Shown: positions 1 through 8,465 of the stretch, one piece after another
Position numbering within the stretch: position 1 is the first letter of the stretch
How the letters are laid out: each line of letters starts with the position of its first letter
Origin: Ensifer adhaerens
GTDB taxonomy: Bacteria; Pseudomonadota; Alphaproteobacteria; Rhizobiales; Rhizobiaceae
DNA: 64,000 nucleotides
Reading direction: 5' to 3'
Assembly: GCF_002007205.1 (NCBI RefSeq)
Contig: NZ_LAZS01000012.1
Span: 620,001-684,000 of the forward strand
Made by a program: the position numbers and the translations under genes
Notes under the pieces: model-generated
Told to the model about the DNA's origin: nothing
The model's input: the letters and a program-made list of their open reading frames with translations, nothing else
The model's database searches: none

Positions 1-929
1 ACGAGCCGGTTGGTCTGGCCGCCCTTGAGGCCGAGCGCCGCCGCGGCCTCGATCTGGCCCTTCGGAACGGCCTCGATGCCGCCGCGTAGCACCTCGGCGA
101 TCTGCGCGCCGTGATAAAGGCCAAGTGCCACGGCCACGGTGCAGAACTGGATGGAAAGGGCGGCGCCGCCCTCCACCGAAAATCCTGCAAGGGCGGGCCA
201 GGAGAGCCCGAGCGGCGCGCTGAGCGCGATGGCAAGTACCGTCGGGACAGCGACGCAAAGGGCAAGCGCAACGGGCAGAACGGCCATGCGACGGCCGGTC
301 AGGGCCTGGCGGCGGGTGGCATGGCGCGCCCACAGCCAGATGAGCGCGCAAACGAGAAAGAGGCTTGCGAGGAGCCAGAGCGTATTGCGCGGATCTTGCG
401 AAAGCCAGGGCAGGTAGATCGCCCGGTTGGAGATCGTGAAGGGGCCGAGCACCAGCGCCTGCCGGATGGCAGGCAGTCCGTTCACCGCAGTGACGAAGAT
501 GATCAAGAGAACCAAGATCTTCGGCAGGTTGCGGAAGAGTTCGACATAGGCGAGCGCGAAGAAGCGCGCGGCCGGCGATGCGCTGACGCTGAGAAGGCCG
601 AGCAGCAGGCCGGCAAGCGATGCGATGACGAGGCTCGCGGCCGCGACGACGACGGTGTTGGCAAGGCCGGCGAGGATCGCCCGCAGATAGCTGTCATTCG
701 CCCCATAGGGGATGAGCGTTTCGCTGAGATCGAAGCCGGCCTGCTGGGTGAGAAAGGCAAAGCCCGGCCGGATGCCGGCCGCGAGCATGTTGGAATGGAC
801 GTTGAACGCGATGACGGCGACGGCCGCGAGGATCGCAAGGCCGACACCGATGTCGGCCAGGGAAACAGCAGGTCCTGCCTTGGGCGGACCGTCCTGCGGG
901 ACGCGAGGAATTTGCAGTTTTCGGTCCAT
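1..929 (-). CDS. Amino-acid ABC transporter permease, HisM/AapQ type (partial, 3' end outside window)
   Basis: The minus strand is open from an ATG at 929 to the window edge, giving 309 visible residues that begin MDRKLQIPRV. A hydrophobic segment at about residues 29-47 is followed by an inner-membrane permease domain, and near the visible end the cytoplasmic EAA loop reads GGIEAVPKGQIEAAAALG, the site that contacts the ATPase. The long insert between the first helix and the permease core is typical of AapQ/BztB proteins of the general L-amino-acid transporter. It lies 8 nt downstream of a phosphatase gene and is the last visible gene of an operon headed by a matching binding protein at 2672-3715. 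The second permease and ATPase should lie beyond the left edge. The family is clear; the substrate is not. Confidence 0.88.
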   Translation of the reverse strand, partial: MDRKLQIPRVPQDGPPKAGPAVSLADIGVGLAILAAVAVIAFNVHSNMLAAGIRPGFAFLTQQAGFDLSETLIPYGANDSYLRAILAGLANTVVVAAASLVIASLAGLLLGLLSVSASPAARFFALAYVELFRNLPKILVLLIIFVTAVNGLPAIRQALVLGPFTISNRAIYLPWLSQDPRNTLWLLASLFLVCALIWLWARHATRRQALTGRRMAVLPVALALCVAVPTVLAIALSAPLGLSWPALAGFSVEGGAALSIQFCTVAVALGLYHGAQIAEVLRGGIEAVPKGQIEAAAALGLKGGQTNRL

Positions 930-937
930 GGGTGCGC

Positions 938-1447
938 TCAGGGATTGATTTCGGCGGGTAGGGCAAAGCGGGCGGCCAGCGCCTTCTGCGCCTCGGTCTC
1001 CGGCCCGGACCCGGCGCTTGCGACAAGGGCGGTCGCCTCAGCCAGATCATGGCCGAAAGCACGCAGAATGCAGATGGCGAAGGTGCCGGTGCGGCCTATG
1101 CCGGCCGCGCAATGGACGAAGACGCGGTCGCCCGCAGAAATCGCCCGCGCCGTCTCGCCGGCAAGCGCGAAGAGGCCGGCCTCGTCCCCGGGCACGCCAA
1201 AATCCGCGATCGGGAACCGCACGACGGGAACATCCATCCCGCCGCCAAGGGCAGCAGCGTAGCCGGGCGCCTTCGCCTCGATCTCCGCAGGCGGGGTGAG
1301 GCAGACGATGCGGGTGATCTTTTGCGCGCGCAGGTCGTCCATGTCGTCGCCGAACGGGCGCAGACGACCGGGCATCGGCCCGAGCCAGAGTGTGCCGGCA
1401 ATGCCTGACGGCAGCCGGAGGGGGCGCAGGAAATGTGTATCGCTCAT
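938..1447 (-). CDS. Dual-specificity/tyrosine phosphatase-like protein
   Basis: This gene encodes 169 residues starting MSDTHFLRPL. The signature loop HCAAGIGRTGT at about residues 112-122 is a complete C(X)5R phosphatase P-loop with catalytic Cys and Arg. An upstream Asp in the segment PIADFGVPGD is a candidate general acid. There is no signal peptide, so the protein is probably cytoplasmic. Its ATG overlaps the stop of the GntR gene by one base (TGATG), which implies translational coupling. It sits between the regulator and the ABC permease. Family members act on phospho-tyrosine, phospho-serine or small phosphorylated molecules; placement in an amino-acid uptake operon suggests a small imported phospho-compound, but that is inference. 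Confidence 0.85.
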   Translation of the reverse strand: MSDTHFLRPLRLPSGIAGTLWLGPMPGRLRPFGDDMDDLRAQKITRIVCLTPPAEIEAKAPGYAAALGGGMDVPVVRFPIADFGVPGDEAGLFALAGETARAISAGDRVFVHCAAGIGRTGTFAICILRAFGHDLAEATALVASAGSGPETEAQKALAARFALPAEINP

Positions 1448-2064
1448 CAGATTTCCGCCGCGACGCCCGAGAGAAGGTCGGCCGGCGTCTGCGCCGTCGA
1501 CACCGCTGCCACGGTCGTGCGCAGCGCCGAGAATGCCGCCTCGATATCCGCATTCACTGCCTGCATGCGCCAGCGGATCACCCGCCAGTGCAGGGCGGCA
1601 TGGGCCTCGGCGGCGATGGGGTCGAGAACCAGGCCGGAGACCAGTTCGAGAAACCGGGCGCGGATGGCAAAGTAGCTTTCGACACGCGCCTCGCCGGGGT
1701 TGGCGGCAAGTTCGCCGATCGTGGCGATCTGGATGCGGGCGGGCATGGCAAAATTCGGCACGCAGCATCGCGTGCACAGGGTCAGCATGTCCGACAGCAT
1801 GGAAAAATGCAGGTTGCGCTGGGCGGGATCGAGCGTGCTCACCACCGTGCCCACGCCCGAGCGCGTTTCGAGCAGATGCTCGAAGGCAAGCCGCTGCAGG
1901 ACCTGGCGGATCGGCGTGCGGCTGACGCCGAACTCCTGCGCCAGCTTGCCCTCGTGCAGCATCATCGGCGTATCGGGATCGGTCGTGCAGATGCGGAAGC
2001 GCAACTCCTGAAGCATATCCTCCGAACGGGGCGGACCGGATCTCGATGTTTGCGGCAAGCTCAC
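1447..2064 (-). CDS. GntR-family transcriptional regulator (FadR/FCD-like)
   Basis: A GTG start at 2064 gives about 205 residues. An N-terminal winged helix-turn-helix includes KLAQEFGVSRTPIRQVLQRLAFEHLL, the typical GntR recognition region, and an all-helical C-terminal domain fits the FCD class that binds small acids. The GTG overlaps the stop of the preceding phosphatase gene (GTGA), and a GGAAAGGGGAAAG purine stretch just upstream can serve as ribosome binding site; this decides the start over longer in-frame alternatives. It is embedded in the transport operon and is probably its local regulator, with a TGTATACA palindrome in front of the binding-protein gene as candidate operator. Confidence 0.85.
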   Translation of the reverse strand: MSLPQTSRSGPPRSEDMLQELRFRICTTDPDTPMMLHEGKLAQEFGVSRTPIRQVLQRLAFEHLLETRSGVGTVVSTLDPAQRNLHFSMLSDMLTLCTRCCVPNFAMPARIQIATIGELAANPGEARVESYFAIRARFLELVSGLVLDPIAAEAHAALHWRVIRWRMQAVNADIEAAFSALRTTVAAVSTAQTPADLLSGVAAEI

Positions 2065-2642
2065 GCTTTCCCCTTTCCTGTGCTTTGGCGCGCATGCGCG
2101 CGGCCGTTGTCCCGGTTGTGCAGCCAGTCTTCCTGAAGCGGGCTTTCGACCGATTCCGGAAAGGCCCGGCGCACCGTCGACAGGGCCTCCTCGACCGAAA
2201 GGCCCCGCGCGTTGAGAATGTGCGCGGCGATCATGCCGCTGCGACCGGCGCCGTAGCTGCAGCAGAGGGCAATGGCGCGGTCCCTGACCAGCAGAGCCGA
2301 AGCCCGCCCCTCCAGCCGTCGCCACGCCCGCATCCACGCCGCGCCGGGTGCGGAAAAATCGTCGATCGGCAAGGCGGTAAACGCCATGCCCCACCGCCTG
2401 ACGTGCCTGCGCAGCAGGGTTCGGTAGCCGGGCGGGCAGTCGCCGTCGCGCGCCAAGAACAGGAAGAGATCGGTCCCGCAGGCGGCAAGTGCTGCGAGCG
2501 TCTCGTCGATGCCCTCGGGATCGACCCAGAGCTCGCCGCGAGGATCGATCGTCACGCCGGGCGCGCCGAGGGTCACGAGGCGTCCCCCGCCGGGGCAGTC
2601 GACGGTGGCGCGGATGGATATGGGTTCGTCTCTATCCGCCAC
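2061..2642 (-). CDS. Second tyrosine phosphatase-like protein
   Basis: This gene encodes 193 residues from a GTG at 2642 with a strong GGAGG seven bases upstream; a longer frame starting at 2675 lacks such a site. The segment CCSYGAGRSGMIAA at about residues 138-151 is a C(X)5R phosphatase loop (C-S-Y-G-A-G-R). A candidate acid lies in PIDDFSAPG. Sequence similarity to the other phosphatase at 938-1447 is low apart from the loop, so the two are not a recent duplication. The gene starts 29 nt after the binding-protein gene ends and overlaps the GntR gene by four bases. Two separate phosphatases in one transport operon are unusual and suggest a phosphorylated substrate or product. Confidence 0.8.
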   Translation of the reverse strand: MADRDEPISIRATVDCPGGGRLVTLGAPGVTIDPRGELWVDPEGIDETLAALAACGTDLFLFLARDGDCPPGYRTLLRRHVRRWGMAFTALPIDDFSAPGAAWMRAWRRLEGRASALLVRDRAIALCCSYGAGRSGMIAAHILNARGLSVEEALSTVRRAFPESVESPLQEDWLHNRDNGRAHARQSTGKGKA

Positions 2643-2671
2643 GCCGCCGTGCCTCCTTCTGGCCGCTCGCC

Positions 2672-3715
2672 TCACCGTATCGGATAGGCGTACATCAGGC
2701 CACCATTGCTGGTCGAGGCGTTCTGGCTGCCTTCGCGCGTGAGCTTGAAGGGCGTCGCGGGACCGAGATGGCGGTCGAACACTTCACCATAGGAGCCGAC
2801 CTGCTTGATCACCTGGTAGGCCCAGTCGGCGGGCAGCTTCATCTTGGCGGCCATGTCCGCGGCCGCGCCGTCCTTGGCGAAGAGACGCTGCACGGCCTTC
2901 GGCTGCTTGTCGAGATCGGCGATGGTCGCATCGACATTGGTCGAGTTGATGCCAAGCTCGTCGGCATTCAACATGACCTGGAAGGCCCAGCGCACGGCCT
3001 TTTCCAGGGTCTCATCCGGCTGGGTCACCAGCGTCAGCGGCTCGGCGGAGATGATTTCCGGCAGGAGTTCGTAGTCGTCTGGGTTCTTGGCGAGACGGCG
3101 GTCGGCGGCAAGCGCCGTCATGTCGGAGGCGTAGGCGTCGCACTTGCCGGCGAAGAAGGCCTGCAGGCGCGCGGTCTTGTCGGCAATGTTCTCGACCTTG
3201 TAGCTAAGCCCCTGGGCAGCGAACCAGTCGGCGATGTTGAGCAGCGTCGTCGAGCCGTCCTCGGCGCAGATCGTCGCGCCCTTCAATTCTGCGGCGGATT
3301 TCACGCCCAGCGCCTTCGGGACCATAAAGCCCTGGCCGTCATAGAATGTGGTCGCGACGAAGGCGAGGCCGGGATCGGCCGAGCGCGTGCCGGTTTCCGT
3401 GACCGAGCGGGAGGCCATGTGCGCCTGGCGGGAGACCAGGCTCTTCAGCGAGTCGGAAAAGCCGATGCCGCGGATGTCCGCCTTGCTCGCATCGCCGAGG
3501 ATCGCGGCTGCCGCCATGCGGCAGAAATCGGCATTGAAGCCCTGGAAGATGCCGGCGCTGTCAGGCACGGAGAAGCCGGGCGCACTGGGGCTGACGAGGC
3601 AGACGAGCTTGCCGCCGGAGACCACATCATCGAAAACCGGACCGGCCTGAGCATGGGACGTAATGGCAAGACTGGCGGCGCAGGCGAGCGCTGCCGCGAG
3701 ATAAGACCGAAGCAT
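2672..3715 (-). CDS. Periplasmic amino-acid binding protein, AapJ/BztA type
   Basis: This gene encodes 347 residues with a Sec signal peptide at about 1-24 (hydrophobic LAAALACAASLAITSHA followed by QAG). The mature protein has the family-3 solute-binding fold, with GFNADFCRMAAAAILGD near the start and the C-terminal GGLMYAYPIR characteristic of AapJ-like proteins. It is the first gene of the minus-strand operon that continues into two phosphatases, the GntR regulator and the AapQ-like permease. AapJ proteins have broad L-amino-acid specificity, but the embedded phosphatases suggest a narrower or modified substrate here. A TGTATACA palindrome lies about 40 bases upstream of the ATG. Confidence 0.92.
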   Translation of the reverse strand: MLRSYLAAALACAASLAITSHAQAGPVFDDVVSGGKLVCLVSPSAPGFSVPDSAGIFQGFNADFCRMAAAAILGDASKADIRGIGFSDSLKSLVSRQAHMASRSVTETGTRSADPGLAFVATTFYDGQGFMVPKALGVKSAAELKGATICAEDGSTTLLNIADWFAAQGLSYKVENIADKTARLQAFFAGKCDAYASDMTALAADRRLAKNPDDYELLPEIISAEPLTLVTQPDETLEKAVRWAFQVMLNADELGINSTNVDATIADLDKQPKAVQRLFAKDGAAADMAAKMKLPADWAYQVIKQVGSYGEVFDRHLGPATPFKLTREGSQNASTSNGGLMYAYPIR

Positions 3716-3750
3716 GATGTTTTCCCCCTCTTTGTCAGGTAAAGACAGCT

Positions 3751-3771
3751 ATACCTGTATACATGTGTAAC
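3751..3771 (-). promoter_or_regulatory. Candidate GntR operator upstream of the amino-acid ABC operon
   Basis: The AT-rich stretch contains the perfect palindrome TGTATACA (3756-3763) within a region otherwise rich in GC, 41-48 bases before the binding-protein ATG. FadR-type GntR proteins often bind short palindromes of the form TTGTATACAA. The assignment to the operon's own GntR protein is inference. Confidence 0.4.
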
Positions 3772-4309
3772 GTATGAGCGGTTTTTCCTGCTGTCAACGG
3801 GGTAGTAGCGGGACAAAACCGAATGCCGACGGCCGTCAACGCTTGCCGGCGCCGGAGGCGATGGAGACCGTGCGCGAGGGTTCAGGTTCGCGCCCTGCGG
3901 TATGCCGGGCACGGCCGAGCATGTGCAGGCCGTGGCCCATGAGGGACTTCACCAAAGATCCCAACGAAGGCCGCCAACCATCTGAAAAATATGGACACGA
4001 TGCGTGTTCTTGGAGGCCAATTAGCTAGGCTTCAACCACTGAGTTCAAGCGCAAAACGGTCATCCGATGCGCCGCTGGCGATGATCGACAGCGGGGCAGG
4101 ACGCCTGGGTTCAGGCTTTGCGGCGAAAAGACAGAAAAGATCAGGATGTGCCGCAGCGGCCCCGGAGTGTTGCGGAGCCGATCGACGTCTTGGCCCCCAC
4201 GGTCAGGTCGCGGGGCTGTAAATGTCGAGATCAGATGCGGAGTCGATCTCGCCCCAGCTTCCCCGTAGGCGACCGTCTTTACCGCCATCCTGCCGGCCTC
4301 GATCACCCT
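3772..4309. other. Gap without a confident gene
   Basis: About 540 bases separate the amino-acid ABC operon promoter from the end of the LysR gene. Short frames exist on both strands, the longest being 93 codons on the minus strand (4025-4306), but none has a recognisable domain together with a good start site. No clear terminator hairpin was found. Confidence 0.5.
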
Positions 4310-5209
4310 CTAGTCGAGCATGACCATATGCGCGGGCAGTTGTTCCTCGAAGAATTTCGAGAACGTTGCGATGCGGGGCGGCAGGGCCTGGTAGGGCGGA
4401 TAGTAGAGTGTCAGCCAGAGGTCCGGTGGCGACCAGCCACGCAAGACATGGACGAGCCGGCCGCTGCGGATATGCTCGGCGATATCAAACCCGGGCAGCA
4501 TCGCCACGCCGGCGCCATCTGCGGCCATGTCGGCAAGCACTTCGCCATTGTTGGCGCTGAATGCCCTTCCAGCAACGATGGTGATGCTTGAGCCACTGTC
4601 GGAAAGCAGCCAGTTCTCCCGTCGGCTTTCGCCGCTGTAAGCGAGGCAATCGTCCGGGCTCAGTTCACTCGGGTGCTGCATCTCCGTAAACCGGCTGCCG
4701 GGCGCTGCCACCAGTATCCTCGGGACCACCTTGATCTTGCGCCAGATCGTAAATTTGTCCGACGGCGCCGACGAAATGCGGATCGCGAGATCGTAGTCGT
4801 CATCGACGATGTCGATCAGGCCGTCCGAGAGCGAGATCTCGAAGCACATTTTCGGGTAGAGTTCCCGAAAGCCGGAAAGGATCGGCGGCAGCACCCTCTT
4901 GCCGAGCCAGGTCGGTGCGCTGATCCTCAAACGCCCCTGGTCGGCCTTGTGGGCGTTCTTGACGTCGCGCCGCGCGTTTTCGAGCGTTTCGACTGCCGGC
5001 TGGATCTGGGCGGCGAAAACGGCGCCGTCCGTCGTCAGGGACACCTGGCGCGTTGTGCGAACGAACAACTGCACTCCGAGATCATCTTCAAGCGCCGCGA
5101 TCGCCCGCGTGACGGCGGCGGGGGTCATGTCGAGCTCGCGGGCAACCTGAGCGAAGTTGCGCTTCTCGGCGGCCATCAGGAAGATCTTCAGGGCTTTGTG
5201 GTCGTTCAT
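4310..5209 (-). CDS. LysR-type transcriptional regulator
   Basis: This gene encodes 299 residues. The N-terminal winged helix-turn-helix (about 1-60) includes NFAQVARELDMTPAAVTRAIAALEDDLG, and the remainder is the usual LysR periplasmic-binding-like effector domain (RLRISAPTWLGKRVLPPILSGF onward). It is divergently transcribed from the ring-cleaving dioxygenase gene across a 117-base gap, a layout in which LysR proteins commonly control both directions. The gap holds an ATTGCAAT palindrome and a related CGCAATT motif, and the same ATTGCAAT core occurs before both isochorismatase genes further right. A quinone or phenolic effector is likely from the neighbour but not shown. Confidence 0.93.
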   Translation of the reverse strand: MNDHKALKIFLMAAEKRNFAQVARELDMTPAAVTRAIAALEDDLGVQLFVRTTRQVSLTTDGAVFAAQIQPAVETLENARRDVKNAHKADQGRLRISAPTWLGKRVLPPILSGFRELYPKMCFEISLSDGLIDIVDDDYDLAIRISSAPSDKFTIWRKIKVVPRILVAAPGSRFTEMQHPSELSPDDCLAYSGESRRENWLLSDSGSSITIVAGRAFSANNGEVLADMAADGAGVAMLPGFDIAEHIRSGRLVHVLRGWSPPDLWLTLYYPPYQALPPRIATFSKFFEEQLPAHMVMLD

Positions 5210-5225
5210 CTTCTATTGTTTCAAA

Positions 5226-5258
5226 AATCGCAATTCAATCGAGAGAAATATTGCAATT
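5226..5258. promoter_or_regulatory. LysR-type operator candidate with ATTGCAAT palindrome
   Basis: The divergent intergenic region contains AAATCGCAATTC (5226-5237 region) and TATTGCAATT (5249-5258). ATTGCAAT at 5250-5257 is a perfect 8-base palindrome with T and A at its flanks, as in T-N11-A boxes. The repetition of this core before two other genes in the window supports a regulatory role. Confidence 0.5.
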
Positions 5259-5326
5259 CCGCGAGGTAATCAAGCCGCGTACATCTCTTCCCATCAACGA
5301 ACAACGTCAATGAGAAAGGCACGGCC

Positions 5327-6259
5327 ATGATCAAGGATATCAGGGGACTGCACCACGTCACTTCCATGGCGTCGGATGCGCGAGAGAATAACAGGTTCTT
5401 CACCGACACGCTCGGTCTTCGCCGGGTGAAGAAGACGGTCAACTTCGATGATCCGAGTGTGTACCACCTCTATTATGGCGACGAGAAGGGTACGGCCGGT
5501 ACCGTCATGACGTACTTTCCGTTCCCGCACATGATGATCGGGCGGCCGGGCGTCGGCGAAGTCGGCGAAACGCAGTTCTCCATTCCCAAGGGGGCGCTGT
5601 CCTTCTGGAAAGACCGGCTCGTTGCGCAAGGTGTGGCCGGTATTCAGGCCGACACGGTGTTCGGTGCCCAACGCCTGCGCTTCACCGGCCCCGATGGTGA
5701 CGGCCTTGCCCTGATCGAATCGGCCGAGGATGCCCGCGCCCCCTGGCTTGCCGAGGGCATTTCCGAAGCCAATGCCATCCGCGGCTTCAGCGGTGCGCGT
5801 TTCAACCTTCACGACACGGCGGCGACCGAGGAGCTCCTGCGTTTCATGGGCTATGAGCGGTCAGAAGTCGAAGGAGATGTCACGCGGTTCGTCATTCCCG
5901 GCGGCAACGGTGCAGACACGATCGACCTGGCCGCGCTGCCGAAGACACCGTTTGCGCGTCAGGGTGCGGGTTCGGTCCATCACATCGCCTTTGCGGTCGA
6001 GAACCGTGAAAAGCAACTCGAAGTGCGCAAGGCCCTGATGGACACCGGCTACCAGGTCACGCCCGTCATCGATCGCGACTATTTCTGGGCGATCTACTTC
6101 CGCACACCGGGCGGGATCCTGTTTGAGATCGCAACCAACGAACCCGGCTTCGACCACGACGAGGACACCGCCCATCTCGGCGAGGCTCTGAAGCTGCCGA
6201 ACCGCTACGAGCCCTTCCGCAACCAGATCGAGGCGAACCTCGTTCCGCTTGCTGCATGA
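5327..6259 (+). CDS. Ring-cleaving dioxygenase, VOC/glyoxalase fold (MhqO/hydroquinone type)
   Basis: This gene encodes 310 residues forming two VOC modules. Metal-ligand candidates are His in GLHHVTSMAS near residue 9, His in GSVHHIAFAV at about 221, and Glu in GGILFEIATNEPGF at about 270, the His-His-Glu triad of extradiol dioxygenases. The C-terminal LPNRYEPFRNQIEANL matches the MhqO/LinE-like group that opens (substituted) hydroquinones and is induced by quinones in Bacillus. There is no signal peptide, so it is cytoplasmic. It is divergent from a LysR gene and upstream of XapX and Old Yellow Enzyme genes in the same direction, which fits quinone or phenolic detoxification. The ring-cleavage substrate is not determined by sequence. 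Confidence 0.9.
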   Translation: MIKDIRGLHHVTSMASDARENNRFFTDTLGLRRVKKTVNFDDPSVYHLYYGDEKGTAGTVMTYFPFPHMMIGRPGVGEVGETQFSIPKGALSFWKDRLVAQGVAGIQADTVFGAQRLRFTGPDGDGLALIESAEDARAPWLAEGISEANAIRGFSGARFNLHDTAATEELLRFMGYERSEVEGDVTRFVIPGGNGADTIDLAALPKTPFARQGAGSVHHIAFAVENREKQLEVRKALMDTGYQVTPVIDRDYFWAIYFRTPGGILFEIATNEPGFDHDEDTAHLGEALKLPNRYEPFRNQIEANLVPLAA

Positions 6260-6404
6260 GATCGGCGCCTGACCGGTGCCATCCGCACGCAGCGCAGCCT
6301 CCCTGGGAAACGCATCGGCCCCCATGCGGCCGATGAAGCGACAGGCAATGCCACTCTGACCCGCTGGATCGGAGTGGCAACCACACCAATCAAGGATCAC
6401 CGTC

Positions 6405-6692
6405 ATGAAACTCTATCTGATGTCACTCGGCGCCGGACTTCTGGTCGGTGTTGTCTACAGCCTCCTCAACGTTCGCTCGCCGGCGCCGCCGGTCATCGCG
6501 CTCGTCGGCCTTCTTGGAATTCTCGTCGGCGAACAGATCGTTCCTTTTGCCAAAACTCTCTGGGGCAAGGAGCCGGCGGTGATTTCCTGGATCAACCAGA
6601 TCAAACCTCACATGTTCGGTCACATGCCAAGGGGAGAAGACCGCAGCGACGTGGCAGCAACGCGACGGGTTCGCGTCACGTCCGACAGTTGA
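6405..6692 (+). CDS. XapX domain membrane protein (DUF1427)
   Basis: This gene encodes 95 residues. It opens with the hydrophobic XapX-type segment MKLYLMSLGAGLLVGVVYSL and continues with VRSPAPPVIALVGLLGILVGEQ, the family hallmark, giving two predicted membrane helices. XapX proteins often accompany quinone or aromatic stress genes and oxidoreductases; no biochemical function is established. The C-terminal tail after residue 70 is polar and probably cytoplasmic. It lies 145 bases after the dioxygenase and 123 before the oxidoreductase on the same strand. Confidence 0.88.
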   Translation: MKLYLMSLGAGLLVGVVYSLLNVRSPAPPVIALVGLLGILVGEQIVPFAKTLWGKEPAVISWINQIKPHMFGHMPRGEDRSDVAATRRVRVTSDS

Positions 6693-6815
6693 GCCCGCGC
6701 CGGGAGCCGGCGCTTACGGGCAAGTCTGCTCGACACCGGCATTGCAACCTCACAGGCAAACAGCGAAACTTTGACGGGCTGCCCGAGCGGCCCCGTCGAT
6801 CTCTGGAGAACGATC

Positions 6816-7919
6816 ATGAGCGGAACCAGGCTCTTTTCACCCTTCGACATAGGGTCGCTTACGCTGCGAAACCGCATCGTCATCGCGCCAATGTGCCAAT
6901 ATTCGGCGACCGACGGGCAGATGAACGACTGGCATCTTATTCATCTCGGTAATCTGGCCCTGTCGGGAGCGGCGGTCCTCACCATCGAGGCGACCGCAGT
7001 CCTGCCGGAGGGCCGCATTTCCTATGGTGATGTCGGGCTTTATTCGGATGCCTGCGAGCGCGCCATGGGCCAGGTTCTGGACGGCGTGCGACGGTGGTCC
7101 GACATGCCGATCGCGATCCAGCTCGGCCATGCCGGACGCAAAGCTTCCAGCGAAGTCCCGTGGAAAGGCGGGGGCCAGATCAATCCGAAGGACGAGGGTG
7201 GGTGGAAGACCGTCGCGCCGAGCCCCGTCCCCTTCCGCGAGGACTATGACCATCCGGCAGCGCTCGATCGCAGTGACCTGGCGCAGATCCGTGCGGCCTT
7301 CGCCGATGCCGCCAGGCGCGCCGCGGCTCTAGGGTTGGACGCTGTCCAGATACACGGAGCGCACGGCTATCTCCTGCATCAGTTCCTGTCGCCGCTCTCC
7401 AATCAGCGTACGGATGATTATGGTGGGACGTTGGAAAACCGCATGCGTTTTCCTCTCGAAGTCTTCGAGGCCGTTCGCGAGGCATTTCCCGCGGACCGAC
7501 CGGTAACGATGCGCGTCTCGGCGACCGACTGGGCGCACGATGGTTGGGATTTAGAGCAAACGGTCGCCTTTTGCCGGGCGCTTGAAGCCCGCGCCTGCTC
7601 GGCCATTCATGTCTCGTCGGGCGGCCTCGCATCCCACCAGAAAATCGCCACCGGCCCAAGCTATCAGGTCCCCTTTGCGCGCGCCGTCAAAGAAAACGTT
7701 GCGATGCCGGTCATCGCCGTCGGCCTCATCACCGAGTTCGAGCAGGCCGAAGCAATCCTGACGATGGGCGATGCCGACCTCGTCGCGATTGCCCGCGCCA
7801 TCCTCTACGATCCCCGCTGGCCCTGGCATGCGGCGGCGCATTTCGGCGAGCGGGTGTGGGCGCCCGATCAGTATCTGCGATCGCAGCCCCGGCAGCTTCG
7901 TCATCTCTTCGACCTTTAG
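6816..7919 (+). CDS. NADH:flavin oxidoreductase, Old Yellow Enzyme family (YqjM-like)
   Basis: This gene encodes 367 residues from the ATG at 6816, which has GGAG eight bases upstream; a longer in-frame start at 6771 has no such site. The FMN-barrel features are clear: PMCQYSATDGQMNDWHL near residue 25 carries the Cys of the YqjM subclass, and IQIHGAHGYLLHQFLSP holds the two substrate-binding His residues. Such enzymes reduce activated C=C bonds of enones, quinones and nitro-compounds using NAD(P)H. With the dioxygenase, XapX and DoxX nearby, a role in electrophile removal is the simplest reading. An ATTGCAA half-motif occurs at 6741-6747 upstream. Confidence 0.93.
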   Translation: MSGTRLFSPFDIGSLTLRNRIVIAPMCQYSATDGQMNDWHLIHLGNLALSGAAVLTIEATAVLPEGRISYGDVGLYSDACERAMGQVLDGVRRWSDMPIAIQLGHAGRKASSEVPWKGGGQINPKDEGGWKTVAPSPVPFREDYDHPAALDRSDLAQIRAAFADAARRAAALGLDAVQIHGAHGYLLHQFLSPLSNQRTDDYGGTLENRMRFPLEVFEAVREAFPADRPVTMRVSATDWAHDGWDLEQTVAFCRALEARACSAIHVSSGGLASHQKIATGPSYQVPFARAVKENVAMPVIAVGLITEFEQAEAILTMGDADLVAIARAILYDPRWPWHAAAHFGERVWAPDQYLRSQPRQLRHLFDL

Positions 7920-8465
7920 GCCGAGGTACGGACCGACGCGCGCCAGGTCGACGTCAGATCGCATCCTGACCTTTCTCCGATCACACCGGCGAAAGAAGAC
8001 CGCCTCCTGCGGCAGGAGGCGGTCTTAGCGGGCCGGGGCGGCCCGGGGCTTCGGGGAGGGGATACCGAAGCCGAGACTGGAGGATACGGTCTGTCGCCGG
8101 GAAGCGAGGCGACGGTCGAAGCGTAGACCTGCGCCGCGTCCGACGTAACTACACTTGGGTATCGATACGCCTGGATAAGCAGGTCGTCTTCTCCGGCCGC
8201 AACTTCGACGGGCCAAGGAGGCGTCAACCCCGGCTCGCATGTGCGCCAGGTTTCGAGAAGCGAGCGTGTTGCCCAACCCGGAGCGTCTTTTGCCAATGGT
8301 TCCGCCCAAACAGCAATGGGTGCTTCAAGATCAGTGACACGGTATCGTCTAGATCTCATCTGGACGCGAGAGGCCGGCCAGCCATCGAGATCGAGCTACG
8401 AGGCCCATAGCTAAGTTTTTGCAACAGGCCGGCTGACGCCCGGCCGGAGAAGAGAGAGGCACTCC
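7920..8465. other. Intergenic stretch with a strong hairpin and possible gene remnant
   Basis: About 545 bases lie between the oxidoreductase and the GNAT gene. The hairpin at 7996-8026 dominates the left part. A 147-codon minus-strand frame (7916-8359) has partly gene-like codon use in its first 95 codons but runs straight through the hairpin and matches no family I recognise, so it is not called as a gene. Confidence 0.45.
7996..8026. terminator. Strong hairpin, probable bidirectional terminator
   Basis: A 14-base-pair perfect stem (left arm 7996-8009, right arm 8013-8026) encloses a three-base loop, beginning AAGACCGCC and ending GGCGGTCTT. It lies 77 bases after the oxidoreductase stop. 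The A/T pairs at the base of the stem provide a short T stretch on either strand. Confidence 0.65.

Noticed and set aside
938-2095. 385-residue frame fused to the first phosphatase
   Set aside because: The upstream 216 residues are out of frame over the GntR gene; the phosphatase starts at 1447.
4025-4306. 93-codon minus-strand frame next to the LysR gene
   Set aside because: No domain, poor start site and no conserved-looking segment.
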